A DNA stretch of 64,000 nucleotides from an uncultured Pelagibacteraceae bacterium (lineage in GTDB: Bacteria > Pseudomonadota > Alphaproteobacteria > Pelagibacterales > Pelagibacteraceae), in NCBI GenBank assembly GCA_902582875.1, contig CACHTV010000001.1, positions 111,586-175,585 on the forward strand, in the 5' to 3' direction. A program made the position numbers and the translations under genes. This document shows positions 46,044-55,628 of this stretch, one piece after another. Below the pieces are notes generated by a model, which had not been told where the DNA came from, ran no database searches, and was given only the letters and a program-made list of their open reading frames with translations. Positions within the stretch are counted from its first letter, which is position 1; each line of letters begins with the position of its first letter.

Positions 46044-47540
46044 ATGAGTTCTTTACAAATGCCAAAAGTAGAAAAATCAATCATTTCTAATAGAAATGAG
46101 ATTGTTTCTGATTTAGAAAAAATAGTTAAGTCAGAGAATATTTTATCTCATCAAGATGAGATAAAACCTTATGAAACTGATGCTTTAGCGGCTTACACTC
46201 AATCTCCAATGTTAGTAGTTCTTCCCGAGACAGTAAATGAAGTAAGTAAAGTTTTAAAATATTGTAATGAAAATAAAATAAAAATTGTCCCTAGAGGAGC
46301 TGGCACAGGATTATCAGGAGGAGCTTTACCATTAGAAGATTGCATTTTATTGTCTATGGGAAAATTTAATAAAATTTTAGAATTGGATTATAAAAATAGA
46401 TGTGTTGTAGCTCAACCATGTGTAACAAATTTAGCAATCACTCACGCTGTTCAAGACAAAGGATTTTATTATGCTCCAGATCCTTCCAGTCAAATTGCAT
46501 GTTCAATAGGAGGAAATGTTGCTGAAAATTCTGGAGGAGTTCATTCTTTAAAATATGGAGCAACGACAAATAATTTATTAGGTATTCAAGTTGTGTTAAT
46601 GGACGGAACTATAACAAGATTCGGAGGAAAAGCGATGGACTCTGAAGGTTACGACTTTTTAGGATTAATGACGGGATCTGAAGGTTTGCTTGGTGTAGTA
46701 ACAGAAGTTACAGTAAAAATTTTAAAAACTCCTGAAATAATTAAGGCAGCTCTCATTGGATTTTCATCAATTGAAGACGCAGGCAATTGTGTTGCTGAAA
46801 TTATTGCCAAAGGATGCATTCCTGCGGGTATGGAAATAATGGATAAAGCCTTACTTAAAGCTACCAATGATTTTTGTAAAGCTGGGTATCCAACTGAAGC
46901 TGAGGCCATGATGATAATTGAATTTGATGGAAGTGAATTTGAAGTAGAGTCTCATATTAAAACTGCAGAGAAAATCGCTAGGAAAAATAATTCATCTAGT
47001 TTAAAGATAAGCCAGTCAAATGAGGAAAGATTAAAGTTTTGGTCTGGGAGAAAAGCTGCTTTTCCAGCCTGTGGAGATTTAGCTCCAGACTATATGTGTA
47101 TGGACGGATCAATTCCTAGAGGAAAACTTGCAGAAGTTCTAAAAGAAATAAATAATTTATCAAAAAAATATAAACTACCTGTGGCTAATGCATTTCATGC
47201 TGGCGATGGTAACTTACATCCCTTAATCATGTTTGATGCAAGTGACAAAGATCAATTGAGAAGGTGCGAAGAATTCGGAGCTGATATTCTAAAGTATTGT
47301 GTAAAAGTTGGAGGAGCGCTTACTGGTGAACACGGGGTAGGTATAGAAAAGAGAGAATTAATGTGTGAAGCATTTAATAATACTGACATACAACAACAGT
47401 TAAAAATCAAAGTAGCCTTAGATCCGAATTCTTTATTAAATCCTGGTAAAGTTTATCCTATTTTAAGAAAATGTGCTGAGGAAGGAAGGGTTCATGTCCA
47501 TGGAGGAAAAACAAAATTCCCTGACATTCCAAGATTTTAG
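46044..47540 (+). CDS. glcD: Glycolate oxidase FAD subunit GlcD
   Basis: FAD-linked catalytic subunit of the three-part glycolate dehydrogenase that makes glyoxylate. 'IKIVPRGAGTGLSGGALP' binds FAD pyrophosphate, 'DPSSQIACSIGGNVAENSGG' follows, and the cap domain carries 'NAFHAGDGNLHPLI' (metal-binding histidines) and 'EHGVGIEKRELM'. 498 residues. It overlaps glcE at its 3' end. A D-lactate dehydrogenase reading is the main alternative, made less likely by the adjacent glcE and glcF. Confidence 0.93.
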   Translation: MSSLQMPKVEKSIISNRNEIVSDLEKIVKSENILSHQDEIKPYETDALAAYTQSPMLVVLPETVNEVSKVLKYCNENKIKIVPRGAGTGLSGGALPLEDCILLSMGKFNKILELDYKNRCVVAQPCVTNLAITHAVQDKGFYYAPDPSSQIACSIGGNVAENSGGVHSLKYGATTNNLLGIQVVLMDGTITRFGGKAMDSEGYDFLGLMTGSEGLLGVVTEVTVKILKTPEIIKAALIGFSSIEDAGNCVAEIIAKGCIPAGMEIMDKALLKATNDFCKAGYPTEAEAMMIIEFDGSEFEVESHIKTAEKIARKNNSSSLKISQSNEERLKFWSGRKAAFPACGDLAPDYMCMDGSIPRGKLAEVLKEINNLSKKYKLPVANAFHAGDGNLHPLIMFDASDKDQLRRCEEFGADILKYCVKVGGALTGEHGVGIEKRELMCEAFNNTDIQQQLKIKVALDPNSLLNPGKVYPILRKCAEEGRVHVHGGKTKFPDIPRF

Positions 47541-48753
47541 TCAATCAGTATTAAAACCAGAAACCAGAGAAGATATTTCTTTAATAATTCGAGAGTGTTA
47601 CAAAAAAAATATTCCGATTGAAGTTAATTGTTTGCAATCAAAAAAAAGTATTGGAAGAAATTTTCAAGCTGAAAAGACTTTAAATCTTTCAAATTACAGG
47701 GGGATTATTGAATATAAACCCGAAGAACTTTATATAAAGGTGAAATCTGGAACTTCAATTAAAGAAATTAAAACAGAACTTGATAAATATAATCAGCAAT
47801 TAGCATTTGAGCCTAATGACTTTGGTTTTTTATTTAAAGGTAACCCCGATGAGGGCTCAATAGGTGGTGTAGTCTCATGTAATTTTGCTGGTCCAAGAAG
47901 ATTTAAGGTTGGTAGTGTAAGAGATCATGTTCTCGGATTTCAAGGAATTAATGGAAGAGGAGAAACTATAAAATCTGGTGGAACAGTTGTAAAGAATGTA
48001 ACTGGTTATGATCTTAGTAAAATATTAACTGGTTCATTTGGAACTCTAACAGTATTAACTGAGATTTCTATAAAAGTTCTTCCCAAACCAGAGTCTAGTA
48101 AAACTATGGTAATTAAAAATCCACATTTATTGAAAGCTATAGAATATCTAAATACATCTCTTTCATCGTCAAATGATCCATCAGGAGGTGTATTTTATCC
48201 AGAATATTTTTCTAATAATTTTACGTTTAACGATTTAACTCACGAAGGCCCTTTCACAGCAATAAGAATTGAAGGACCAAATGAGTCAATTGATCATAGA
48301 GTGAAAGATTTGTCCAAAGAATTAGAACTTAATATAGACGAAACTTTAGTTTTGGAAAATGAACAATCTAAAATTCTTTGGGAGAAAACAAGATCTTTAG
48401 AAGTTTTCTCTAAAATGAAGAGTAATTTACTAAGAATAGTTGTACCTCCAAGTGAAACATTTGAAGTTATAAAAAAAATTAGACCTTTAGAACCTAAATA
48501 TTTCATTGACTGGGGAGGAAGTTTAATCTGGCTGCAACTTGACAAAATTAATATCAAAATATTTAATGATATAAGAAAAATCGTGAATAACGCTGGGGGA
48601 TACTTAACTGTGATAAAAATTGAAGAGGACTTGAAAGCATCAGTTGATATTTTTTCTGTGGATCCTATAAGATACAAGATATCAGAAAAATTAAAAAAAA
48701 GCTTTGATCCTAAAAGAATTTTAAATCCAGGAAAAATGTACTCAGGAATATAA
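47494..48753 (+). CDS. glcE: Glycolate oxidase FAD-binding subunit GlcE
   Basis: Second FAD-domain subunit of glycolate dehydrogenase. 'NEGSIGGVVSCNFAGPRRFKVGS'-type PCMH FAD-binding region lies near residues 115-140 and 'GGTVVKNVTGYDLSKI' near 165; the C-terminal 'KSFDPKRILNPGKMY' is the family end. I start it at the ATG at 47494, which has a GGAAGGG ribosome site just upstream; a GTG at 47473 would lengthen it by seven residues. It still overlaps glcD by 47 bases, an unusually long coupling. Confidence 0.92.
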   Translation: MSMEEKQNSLTFQDFSQSVLKPETREDISLIIRECYKKNIPIEVNCLQSKKSIGRNFQAEKTLNLSNYRGIIEYKPEELYIKVKSGTSIKEIKTELDKYNQQLAFEPNDFGFLFKGNPDEGSIGGVVSCNFAGPRRFKVGSVRDHVLGFQGINGRGETIKSGGTVVKNVTGYDLSKILTGSFGTLTVLTEISIKVLPKPESSKTMVIKNPHLLKAIEYLNTSLSSSNDPSGGVFYPEYFSNNFTFNDLTHEGPFTAIRIEGPNESIDHRVKDLSKELELNIDETLVLENEQSKILWEKTRSLEVFSKMKSNLLRIVVPPSETFEVIKKIRPLEPKYFIDWGGSLIWLQLDKINIKIFNDIRKIVNNAGGYLTVIKIEEDLKASVDIFSVDPIRYKISEKLKKSFDPKRILNPGKMYSGI

Positions 48754-50051
48754 TGCAAACAAATTTCACAGGCAAACAAATTAACGACACTGAAACAAAA
48801 TCCAGTGAGAAAATTATAAGAAAATGTGTGCATTGTGGAATGTGTAATGCCACTTGTCCAACTTATGGAATTACTGGGGACGAATTAGAGGGACCTAGAG
48901 GGAGAATTTATTTAATTAAAGATATGTTAGAGAACAATAAACCAGCTAATAAAAAAATAGCAAAACATATTGATAGTTGTCTCTCTTGCTACTCTTGTAT
49001 GACCACTTGTCCATCAGGTGTCAACTATATGCATTTAATTGATCATGGAAGAAATCACGTAGAAGCAACTTATAAAAGACCGTTGTTTGATAGATTAGTA
49101 CGAAATATTCTTTCATATACTTTACCTAGACCAAATGTTTTTCTTGCAATTTCAATGTTAACAAAAATAGTCAAACCTTTTAGTTTTTTATTTCCAAGTT
49201 TTATTAAAAATTCTTTAAATCTTATGCCAAACAAGATTCCTTCTAAAAAAATAAAGAATAAGAGAGTCTACCAGTCTGATGGAGACAAAACTATTGCAAG
49301 AGTAGCTCTTTTAACGGGATGTGTTCAAAGAGTTATATCTCCTGAAATAAATGAATCTACAATTAGATTATTAAACAGACACAATGTCGAGGTTGTAGTC
49401 TTGCCAGAAATAGATTGTTGTGGTTCATTAAATCATCATCTAGGAAAAAAAGAATTAGCTCATTTATCATTTAAAAAAAATATAAATTTTTGGCATGAGG
49501 AGTATCTAGAAAATGGATTAGATGCAATTATCAGCAACACATCTGGTTGTGGAACAACTTTAAAAGATTATGGTTTTATTTTTAGAGATGATAAAGAATT
49601 AATAAAAAAAGCAAAAAAAATTTCTGAATTAACAAAAGATATCACAGAGTTTTTAGATGAGAATTTAAAACTAAAATTTAAAAAGACTGATGAAAAAAAA
49701 TATAAGATTGCTTATCATTCCGCATGCTCAATGCAGCACGGTCAAAAAGTTCATGAACAACCTATGAATATTATAAAAGAAACAGGCAATACTGTTTTAA
49801 CCATTCCAGATGGGCATTTATGTTGTGGATCTGCAGGAACATATAATATTTTACATCAAAAAATGGCTAAATCCCTCTTAAGAAATAAAGTAGAGAACAT
49901 TAAAAAAGTTTCACCAGATTTTATAGCTACAGGAAATATTGGTTGTATTAGTCAGATATCCAGCGGTATAAGTATACCAATTATTCATACCGTAGAAGTT
50001 ATTGATTGGTTTACGGGAGGACCGAAACCATACAAATTAAAAGATTTATGA
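48753..50051 (+). CDS. glcF: Glycolate oxidase iron-sulfur subunit GlcF
   Basis: Electron-transfer subunit with two 4Fe-4S clusters and two CCG domains. First cluster CVHCGMCNATCP (Cys25, 28, 31, 35), second CLSCYSCMTTCP near residues 76-86, then 'EIDCCGSLNHHLG' and 'GHLCCGSAGTYN' CCG motifs. 432 residues. One-base overlap with glcE upstream and ATGA overlap with the next dehydrogenase, so glcDEF and that gene form one unit. Confidence 0.95.
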   Translation: MQTNFTGKQINDTETKSSEKIIRKCVHCGMCNATCPTYGITGDELEGPRGRIYLIKDMLENNKPANKKIAKHIDSCLSCYSCMTTCPSGVNYMHLIDHGRNHVEATYKRPLFDRLVRNILSYTLPRPNVFLAISMLTKIVKPFSFLFPSFIKNSLNLMPNKIPSKKIKNKRVYQSDGDKTIARVALLTGCVQRVISPEINESTIRLLNRHNVEVVVLPEIDCCGSLNHHLGKKELAHLSFKKNINFWHEEYLENGLDAIISNTSGCGTTLKDYGFIFRDDKELIKKAKKISELTKDITEFLDENLKLKFKKTDEKKYKIAYHSACSMQHGQKVHEQPMNIIKETGNTVLTIPDGHLCCGSAGTYNILHQKMAKSLLRNKVENIKKVSPDFIATGNIGCISQISSGISIPIIHTVEVIDWFTGGPKPYKLKDL

Positions 50052-51001
50052 AAAAGATTTTAGTGACAAGAAAATTATTACAATCAAATGAGGAGAGACT
50101 AAAAACTCTTTACGATGTTATATTAAATTCTAATGATGAACTCTATTCTCAAAAAAAATTAATAGAATTAAGTGAAGGTTGCGACGGCATATTGTCAGCG
50201 CTAACTGATAAACTAGACGAAGACACAATAAATAAACTACCTAAAAGTGTAAAAATTCTTTCTAACTTTGCAGTTGGTTTTGGAAATATAGACATAGAAG
50301 CAGCAAAAAAAGTAAATATTATTGTTACTAATACGCCTGAAGTATTAACAGATGCAACGGCAGAGATCGGTATCCTTTTAATTTTGGGTGCTTGCAGAAG
50401 AGCATCAGAAGGAATAGAAGGAGCCAAAGCATCAAATTGGAAATGGTCCGCAGATTATTTGATAGGTAAGCAACTAACAGGAACAAGGTTAGGTATTTTA
50501 GGAATGGGAAGAATTGGCAAAAAGATTGCCAAAATAGCTAAATCTCTTGGAATGATAGTTCATTATCATAATCGCTCTAAGCTAAGTCCAGAAAAAGACG
50601 AAGGAGCTTCCTACCACAAAGAACTTAAAAGTTTATTGTCCGTTTCTGATGTTCTATCAGTGTGTTGTCCAGCATCAAAAGAAACAATTAATTTAATTAA
50701 TAAAGAAACATTAGAATACCTGCCAAAGGGAGCAGTAGTTACAAATGTTGCTAGGGGAGATATTGTAGATGATGAAGCGTTGATCGATGCCCTTAACAGG
50801 AGGAAAGTATATGCAGTTGGCTTAGATGTATATAAAGGAGAACCAAATTTAAACCCTGGTTATCTAAAACATAAAAGTGCATTTATTCTTCCACACTTAG
50901 GAAGTGCAACAAAAGAAACAAGAACTGCGATGGCGAACCTAGCAATTGATAATCTTGAAGAGTTCTTTAAAACGGGCAATTGTAAAAATAAAGTAAATTA
51001 A
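50048..51001 (+). CDS. D-2-hydroxyacid dehydrogenase (glyoxylate/hydroxypyruvate reductase type)
   Basis: NAD(P)H-linked reductase of glyoxylate, hydroxypyruvate or a similar 2-oxo acid. Rossmann motif 'LGILGMGRIGKKIAKIA' near residues 150-165, catalytic Arg in 'VTNVARGDIVDD', Glu in 'DVYKGEPNLNP' and His in 'ILPHLGSATKETR'. I start at the ATG at 50048, overlapping the glcF stop (ATGA), rather than an earlier in-frame start inside glcF. 317 residues, typical. Together with glcDEF it could cycle glycolate and glyoxylate or dispose of excess glyoxylate. Confidence 0.9.
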   Translation: MKKILVTRKLLQSNEERLKTLYDVILNSNDELYSQKKLIELSEGCDGILSALTDKLDEDTINKLPKSVKILSNFAVGFGNIDIEAAKKVNIIVTNTPEVLTDATAEIGILLILGACRRASEGIEGAKASNWKWSADYLIGKQLTGTRLGILGMGRIGKKIAKIAKSLGMIVHYHNRSKLSPEKDEGASYHKELKSLLSVSDVLSVCCPASKETINLINKETLEYLPKGAVVTNVARGDIVDDEALIDALNRRKVYAVGLDVYKGEPNLNPGYLKHKSAFILPHLGSATKETRTAMANLAIDNLEEFFKTGNCKNKVN

Positions 51002-51013
51002 ATATTTATAATA

Positions 51014-51057
51014 CCACCCAAGGTTGTGCGCGACAAAAATAAGTTTAATTTGGGTGG
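51014..51057 (+). promoter_or_regulatory. Nested stem-loop in the TRAP operon leader
   Basis: Outer stem CCACCCAA (51014-51021) with TTGGGTGG (51050-51057), enclosing a second small hairpin TTGT-GCGCG-ACAA (51024-51036). It lies in the 114-base gap before the TRAP binding-protein gene. The GC-rich outer stem stands out in very AT-rich surroundings. There is no immediate U-tract, so it is more likely a leader structure or operator than an intrinsic terminator of the preceding operon. Confidence 0.45.
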
Positions 51058-51115
51058 GACTCTCTTAAATTTATATGTTTAAATATTTTTAATTATTAAT
51101 AATTAAGGGGGACAT

Positions 51116-52267
51116 ATGTCAAAAAAAACGATCAAAGGAGTTAAAACTCCTTCAAGACGTAAGTTCTTTAAAGCAGCTGCAGTAACAGGAGCAGCAGCGG
51201 CAGCAACAGTTGCAATGCCAAACATTGCATTCGGTGCTCCGAAAACTTTAAAGATGCAAGCAGCTTGGCCTTCAGGAGCGAATATATTCTTCGAAATGGC
51301 TGGCGACTATGCAAAAATGGTAAGCGACATGTCAGGTGGCGAGTTGAAGATAGACCTTCAACCAGTTGGTTCAGTTGTTAAAACTGGAGAGATTGGCCAA
51401 GCAGTAAGTTCAGGTGTACTAGATATGGGACACTGGGTAACTGCATACTGGTATGGTAAAAATGCTGCCGCTTCATTATTTGGTACAGGTCCATCATATG
51501 GAATGTCATCTCAAGAAGTAATGGGATGGATGGAGTACGGTGGAGGTAGAAAACTTTATGACGAAACACTTGCAAAAGTTGGGTTCGACTATATTGGATT
51601 CTTCCACATGCCTATGCCTGCTCAGCCTTTTGGTTGGTTCAAAAAGAATGTAACTAAAGTGTCTGATGTTAAAGGAATGAAGTACAGAACAGTTGGTTTA
51701 GCGACTAACGTATTAACAGCAATGGGAATGGTAGTTAGACAATTACCAGGCGGTGAAATTCAACCTGCAATGAAAACAGGATTAATTGAAGCTGCTGAGT
51801 TTAACAACCCAACTTCAGACTCTCAGTTTGGTATGCAAGATGTTTCTAAACATTATCACTTAGGAAGCTTCCACCAATCTCAGGAGATGTTTGAAATTCC
51901 AGTAAATAAAAAGACATTTAATGGTTTATCGCCTGCACACCAAGCGATACTAAAAAATGCTGCTTATGCTGCGAATACGGACAACTACTTCAAAGCGTTA
52001 GTTAGATACTCGGCTGATTTATCTAAATTGATGAATCAACATAAAGTAAACGTGTATCAAACATCTGATGAAATCTTAGCTCAACAACTAAAAGGTTGGG
52101 ATAAAGTAATAGGTGATTTCAACAAGAAAGATCCTTTCTTTAAGAAAATCGTAGATTCTCAGAAAAAATACGCTAAGAGAGTTATGAAATACTTGCTGAT
52201 GAATCAGCCAAATTACAAGCTGGCTTATGAAAATGAGTTCGGAAGTATTGCAAAAGTTAAAATTTAA
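51116..52267 (+). CDS. TRAP transporter solute-binding protein (DctP family, Tat signal)
   Basis: Periplasmic receptor of a sodium-driven TRAP transporter. A twin-arginine signal is visible (SRRKFFKAA, Arg14-Arg15, then an Ala-rich core and a GAP cleavage site near residue 41), so it is exported folded. 'KMQAAWPSGANIFFEMAGDYAKMV' and 'KGMKYRTVGLATNVLTAMG' (with the carboxylate-binding Arg) match the DctP subgroup of 2-oxo-acid or mannitol/chloroaromatic-type receptors. 383 residues. A very strong ribosome site (AAGGGGG) and less AT-biased codons suggest high expression. Substrate unproven; neighbours suggest a hydroxy or oxo acid. Confidence 0.9.
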   Translation: MSKKTIKGVKTPSRRKFFKAAAVTGAAAAATVAMPNIAFGAPKTLKMQAAWPSGANIFFEMAGDYAKMVSDMSGGELKIDLQPVGSVVKTGEIGQAVSSGVLDMGHWVTAYWYGKNAAASLFGTGPSYGMSSQEVMGWMEYGGGRKLYDETLAKVGFDYIGFFHMPMPAQPFGWFKKNVTKVSDVKGMKYRTVGLATNVLTAMGMVVRQLPGGEIQPAMKTGLIEAAEFNNPTSDSQFGMQDVSKHYHLGSFHQSQEMFEIPVNKKTFNGLSPAHQAILKNAAYAANTDNYFKALVRYSADLSKLMNQHKVNVYQTSDEILAQQLKGWDKVIGDFNKKDPFFKKIVDSQKKYAKRVMKYLLMNQPNYKLAYENEFGSIAKVKI

Positions 52268-52286
52268 TTAACTTTTTTATAATTTT

Positions 52287-52315
52287 AAAAGGGGGCTTTT
52301 TGGCCCCCTTTTTTT
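52287..52315 (+). terminator. Intrinsic terminator between TRAP receptor and permease genes
   Basis: Perfect 10-bp stem AAAAGGGGGC (52287-52296) with GCCCCCTTTT (52303-52312), six-base loop and a T-tract through 52315. It follows the receptor gene by 20 bases and precedes the small permease gene by about 37, so it probably gives partial termination, yielding more receptor than permease transcript. Confidence 0.92.
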
Positions 52316-52351
52316 ATGGAAAAGAATAAAATTTTAGAATAGTTTATTTTT

Positions 52352-52936
52352 ATGAGAGGATTTATCAGCTTCGCAGATCATCTAAGCACTTCAGTTGGAA
52401 AAGCTTTTTCATGGTGCATCGTAATATTAATGGGCGGAACATGTTATGAAGTGGTAATGGCTTATGCATTTAATGCCCCTACTTTATGGAATTTTGACTT
52501 TAGTTTACAAATGTATGGAGCAATATTTATGATGGCTGGAGCTTATACTCTATCGACAGAAGCTCATGTAAGAGGAGATGTAATTTATAGACTGTTTAAA
52601 CCTAGAACCCAAGGCTATATAGATTTAATTTTATACTTTATATTTTTCTTTCCTGGCGTTTTAGCTCTAGCATTTTACGGCTATGAATATGCGGCACTTG
52701 CTTGGAAGATTAAAGAAACAAGCTGGAATAGTCCTGCACAGATTCAAATTTATATGGCAAAAGCTTTAATTCCATCAGCTGGAGTTCTTTTAATTATCCA
52801 AGGTATCAGCGAAGTCTTTCGATCAATTATTTGTATTCAAACTGGTCATTGGCCTGCAAGAATGGTTGTAGCTGAAGAAACAGAAAAAATGTTAATGAGA
52901 ACTTCACAAGACGAGGATCAAAAAGATGTTATTTAG
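52352..52936 (+). CDS. TRAP transporter small permease (DctQ)
   Basis: Four-helix small membrane subunit of the TRAP transporter. Hydrophobic helices lie near residues 15-38, 50-68, 90-110 and 140-158. 'AGAYTLSTEAHVRGDVIY' near residues 68-85 is the DctQ signature (the HVRVD pattern). 194 residues. Its end overlaps dctM by 11 bases, typical of this subunit pair, which sometimes fuses. Confidence 0.92.
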   Translation: MRGFISFADHLSTSVGKAFSWCIVILMGGTCYEVVMAYAFNAPTLWNFDFSLQMYGAIFMMAGAYTLSTEAHVRGDVIYRLFKPRTQGYIDLILYFIFFFPGVLALAFYGYEYAALAWKIKETSWNSPAQIQIYMAKALIPSAGVLLIIQGISEVFRSIICIQTGHWPARMVVAEETEKMLMRTSQDEDQKDVI

Positions 52937-54287
52937 TTTAACCAATCCAGAAGTTGCAATAATGATGATGGGAATATTTTTATTTGCTGTTCTTCTTGGA
53001 TTCCCTATAGCATTTACTTTAATGGCGATGGGAGTTGGTTTTGGTTATTACGCTTACTTTGATCCAACTCGAATGGAACATCTATTAGATAATAGAATTT
53101 TTCAACTATTTGTTCAGAACACTTATACTGTAATGGACAATACTGTGTTAACCGCAGTCCCCTTATTTTTATTTATGGGATATCTTGTAGAGAGAGCTGG
53201 AATTGTTTCGAGATTGTTTTTTGCAATTAGATTAGCTTCACATAGGTTGCCTGCTTCGATGGCAGTTGCGGCTTTAATTACTTGTGCACTTTTTTCAACT
53301 GCGACTGGGATTATAGGAGCAGTAGTTACTTTAATGGGTTTGTTAGCTTGGCCGGCTATGATCAAAGCAGGCTATGATAAGAAATTTGCTTCAGGTGTAA
53401 TATGTTCAGGAGGATGTCTTGGTATATTAATTCCACCGAGCATTATGCTAATTGTTTATTCTGTTATTGCTCAGCTTTCTCCTCTAAGGCTATTTGCTGC
53501 TGCAATACTCCCTGGCTTATTACTTGCAGGATTATATATAGGTTACGCAATTACTAGAGCATATTTTAATCCTTCTATAGCACCTAAACCGCCTGCAGAG
53601 GAGATACCTCCGAGGGCTGAAATTTTAAAGGAAGTCTTAGTCTCTTTTCTTCCTTTATTCTCACTTATTATTTTAGTGCTTGGAACAATCTTAGGAGGTT
53701 TAGCAACACCAGCTGAAGCAGCTGGGGTGGGCGCTTTTGGAGCAATAGTTCTCTCCTTTTTTTATAAAACTTTGAAATGGAAAAACTTTAAAGAGTCAGT
53801 TTTCCTTACAGCAAAAACAACAGCAATGATAATGTGGTTATTCATTGGTTCTTGGACTTTTTCTTCTGTTTTTTCTTATCTAGGAGGCCATGAGGTATTT
53901 GAGCACTTCTTTAAATCTATGGATCTAGCACCATGGCAGTTCTTAGTAATTACTCAGATTATAATTTTCTTACTTGGATGGCCATTAGAATGGACAGAAA
54001 TATTAATTATATTTGTCCCAATATTTTTACCACTAGTGGAGTTTTTTGGAGTGAATCCCTATTTCTTTGCAATGTTAATTGCTCTAAATTTACAAACTTC
54101 ATTTTTAACGCCCCCCATGGCGATGTCAGCTTATTATCTTAAGGGTGTTCAAACTAAAAATGTGGAACTTCTTGATATCTTTAGAGGTATAATGCCTTTT
54201 TTAGGAATAGTAATTTTTGCAATGGTTTTAATGTATCTATTCCCAGGTATTGCTCTCTGGCTACCCGATACTTTATTTGCAAATTAA
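52926..54287 (+). CDS. TRAP transporter large permease (DctM)
   Basis: Twelve-helix subunit that couples sodium entry to substrate uptake. 'GFPIAFTLMAMGVGFGYYAYF' near the start, 'GVICSGGCLGILIPPSIMLIVY' near residue 155-177 and 'ATPAEAAGVGAFGAIV' near 260 are the family hallmarks, and 'NLQTSFLTPPMAMSAYYLKG' lies near 395. 453 residues, normal. Follows dctQ with an 11-base overlap; the amidase gene is nine bases downstream. Confidence 0.94.
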   Translation: MLFSLTNPEVAIMMMGIFLFAVLLGFPIAFTLMAMGVGFGYYAYFDPTRMEHLLDNRIFQLFVQNTYTVMDNTVLTAVPLFLFMGYLVERAGIVSRLFFAIRLASHRLPASMAVAALITCALFSTATGIIGAVVTLMGLLAWPAMIKAGYDKKFASGVICSGGCLGILIPPSIMLIVYSVIAQLSPLRLFAAAILPGLLLAGLYIGYAITRAYFNPSIAPKPPAEEIPPRAEILKEVLVSFLPLFSLIILVLGTILGGLATPAEAAGVGAFGAIVLSFFYKTLKWKNFKESVFLTAKTTAMIMWLFIGSWTFSSVFSYLGGHEVFEHFFKSMDLAPWQFLVITQIIIFLLGWPLEWTEILIIFVPIFLPLVEFFGVNPYFFAMLIALNLQTSFLTPPMAMSAYYLKGVQTKNVELLDIFRGIMPFLGIVIFAMVLMYLFPGIALWLPDTLFAN

Positions 54288-54296
54288 TAATTTAAA

Positions 54297-55628
54297 ATGA
54301 TAGATACAGCTTCTTTAAATGCCAATGAACTGGTTGCTAAATTAAGATCTGGTGATATTTCTTCCGTAGAACTGTGCAAGACTTATATAAAAAGAATTGA
54401 AAAGTTCGATAAAGATGTTCAGGCTTGGGCTTTTTTAGATAAAAAAATTCTTTTAGAAAAAGCGGAAGAAGCAGATGAATATAGAAAGTCAGGTAAGCCT
54501 TTAGGCTCTTTACATGGCCTTCCAATAGCAATCAAAGATATAATTGGAACTTATGATATGCCTACTGAGTGTGGAACAGTTTTTAGAAAAAAGATGTCTA
54601 GCTCTCAAGACTCCGAAATAGTTAACTTACTTAAGACAGCTGGAGCTATTATTATGGGAAAAACAGTTACTTGTGAACTAGCTTATATTCATCCAAGTAA
54701 AACAAAAAATCCACATGACTATTCAAGAACACCTGGAGGTTCATCAAGTGGTTCCGCTGCTGTTGTAGCATCTCACATGGCACATTTATCAATTGGTTCT
54801 CAAACAGGAGGATCGATTATTCGACCCGCTTCATACTGCGGAGTAGTAGGATACAAACCTTCTTACGGATTAATTTCAAGAAATGGTGTTTTAAAAACTT
54901 CTGAAAAACTAGATACAATGGGTGTATTTGGAAAAACCGTTAAAGATGTGGCTTTACTTGCAAAGACGCTAATAAAAAAAGATTTGTATGATCCCGCAAC
55001 TGTTCATTTTGCAGCGGATGATATGATTAAAATATGTGAAGAGGGACCAGTTTTTGAACCAAAGTTTATCTTTTATAAAACTGAAAATTGGAAAAATATA
55101 AATAAAGAATCTCAGAAAGCATTTGAATTTTTGATTAAAAAATTAAAAAAAAATATTGAAGTTTTTGATACACCTTCATATTTTAAAGAAATTCCAAAAT
55201 ACCATCAAATTATCCATGAAACAGATTTAGCTAATAATTTTCAAGTCTATTATAAAAAAGATAAAAATAAACTTTCTAAAGAAATGAGAGATGCGATTGA
55301 AAGAGGAATGAAATATTCTGCAAAAGACTACACTGATGCAATTGATTTTATGAAACAAAGCTATGAATCTTATAAAGAAGTTTTTGAAGATTATCATGGA
55401 ATAATAACTCCTTCTTCTAGCGGAGTAGCTGACAAAGGTTTAAAATCTACTGGAAGTGCAGACTTTCAAAAAATTTGGACTTATTTAGGTTTACCTACTA
55501 TTTCATTGCCTTTACTAACTGGAGAAAATAATTTACCATTAGGAGTTCAGTTAGTTGGAAATAAACTTGACGACTTAAGATTTTTAGGTACCGCTAACTG
55601 GTTGGAAAAAAACTGTAAAGATGAATAA
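54297..55628 (+). CDS. Amidase signature family hydrolase
   Basis: Serine hydrolase with the Ser-cisSer-Lys triad. Catalytic Lys80 (IAIKD), the GGSSSGSAA motif at 147-155 and nucleophile Ser173 (TGGSIIRPAS) are visible. 443 residues, near the usual size. Not GatA: no gatB or gatC is adjacent and the C-terminal region differs. It follows the TRAP permeases by nine bases, so it may hydrolyse an imported amide or ester, which is inference. The last eight bases overlap a small membrane-protein gene. Confidence 0.88.
   Translation: MIDTASLNANELVAKLRSGDISSVELCKTYIKRIEKFDKDVQAWAFLDKKILLEKAEEADEYRKSGKPLGSLHGLPIAIKDIIGTYDMPTECGTVFRKKMSSSQDSEIVNLLKTAGAIIMGKTVTCELAYIHPSKTKNPHDYSRTPGGSSSGSAAVVASHMAHLSIGSQTGGSIIRPASYCGVVGYKPSYGLISRNGVLKTSEKLDTMGVFGKTVKDVALLAKTLIKKDLYDPATVHFAADDMIKICEEGPVFEPKFIFYKTENWKNINKESQKAFEFLIKKLKKNIEVFDTPSYFKEIPKYHQIIHETDLANNFQVYYKKDKNKLSKEMRDAIERGMKYSAKDYTDAIDFMKQSYESYKEVFEDYHGIITPSSSGVADKGLKSTGSADFQKIWTYLGLPTISLPLLTGENNLPLGVQLVGNKLDDLRFLGTANWLEKNCKDE

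Noticed and set aside
48294..48833. 179-codon open frame on the minus strand opposite glcE
   Set aside because: Overlaps two clear genes (glcE and the glcF start), with Ser/Phe/Ile-rich composition typical of antisense of Lys/Asn-rich coding sequence.
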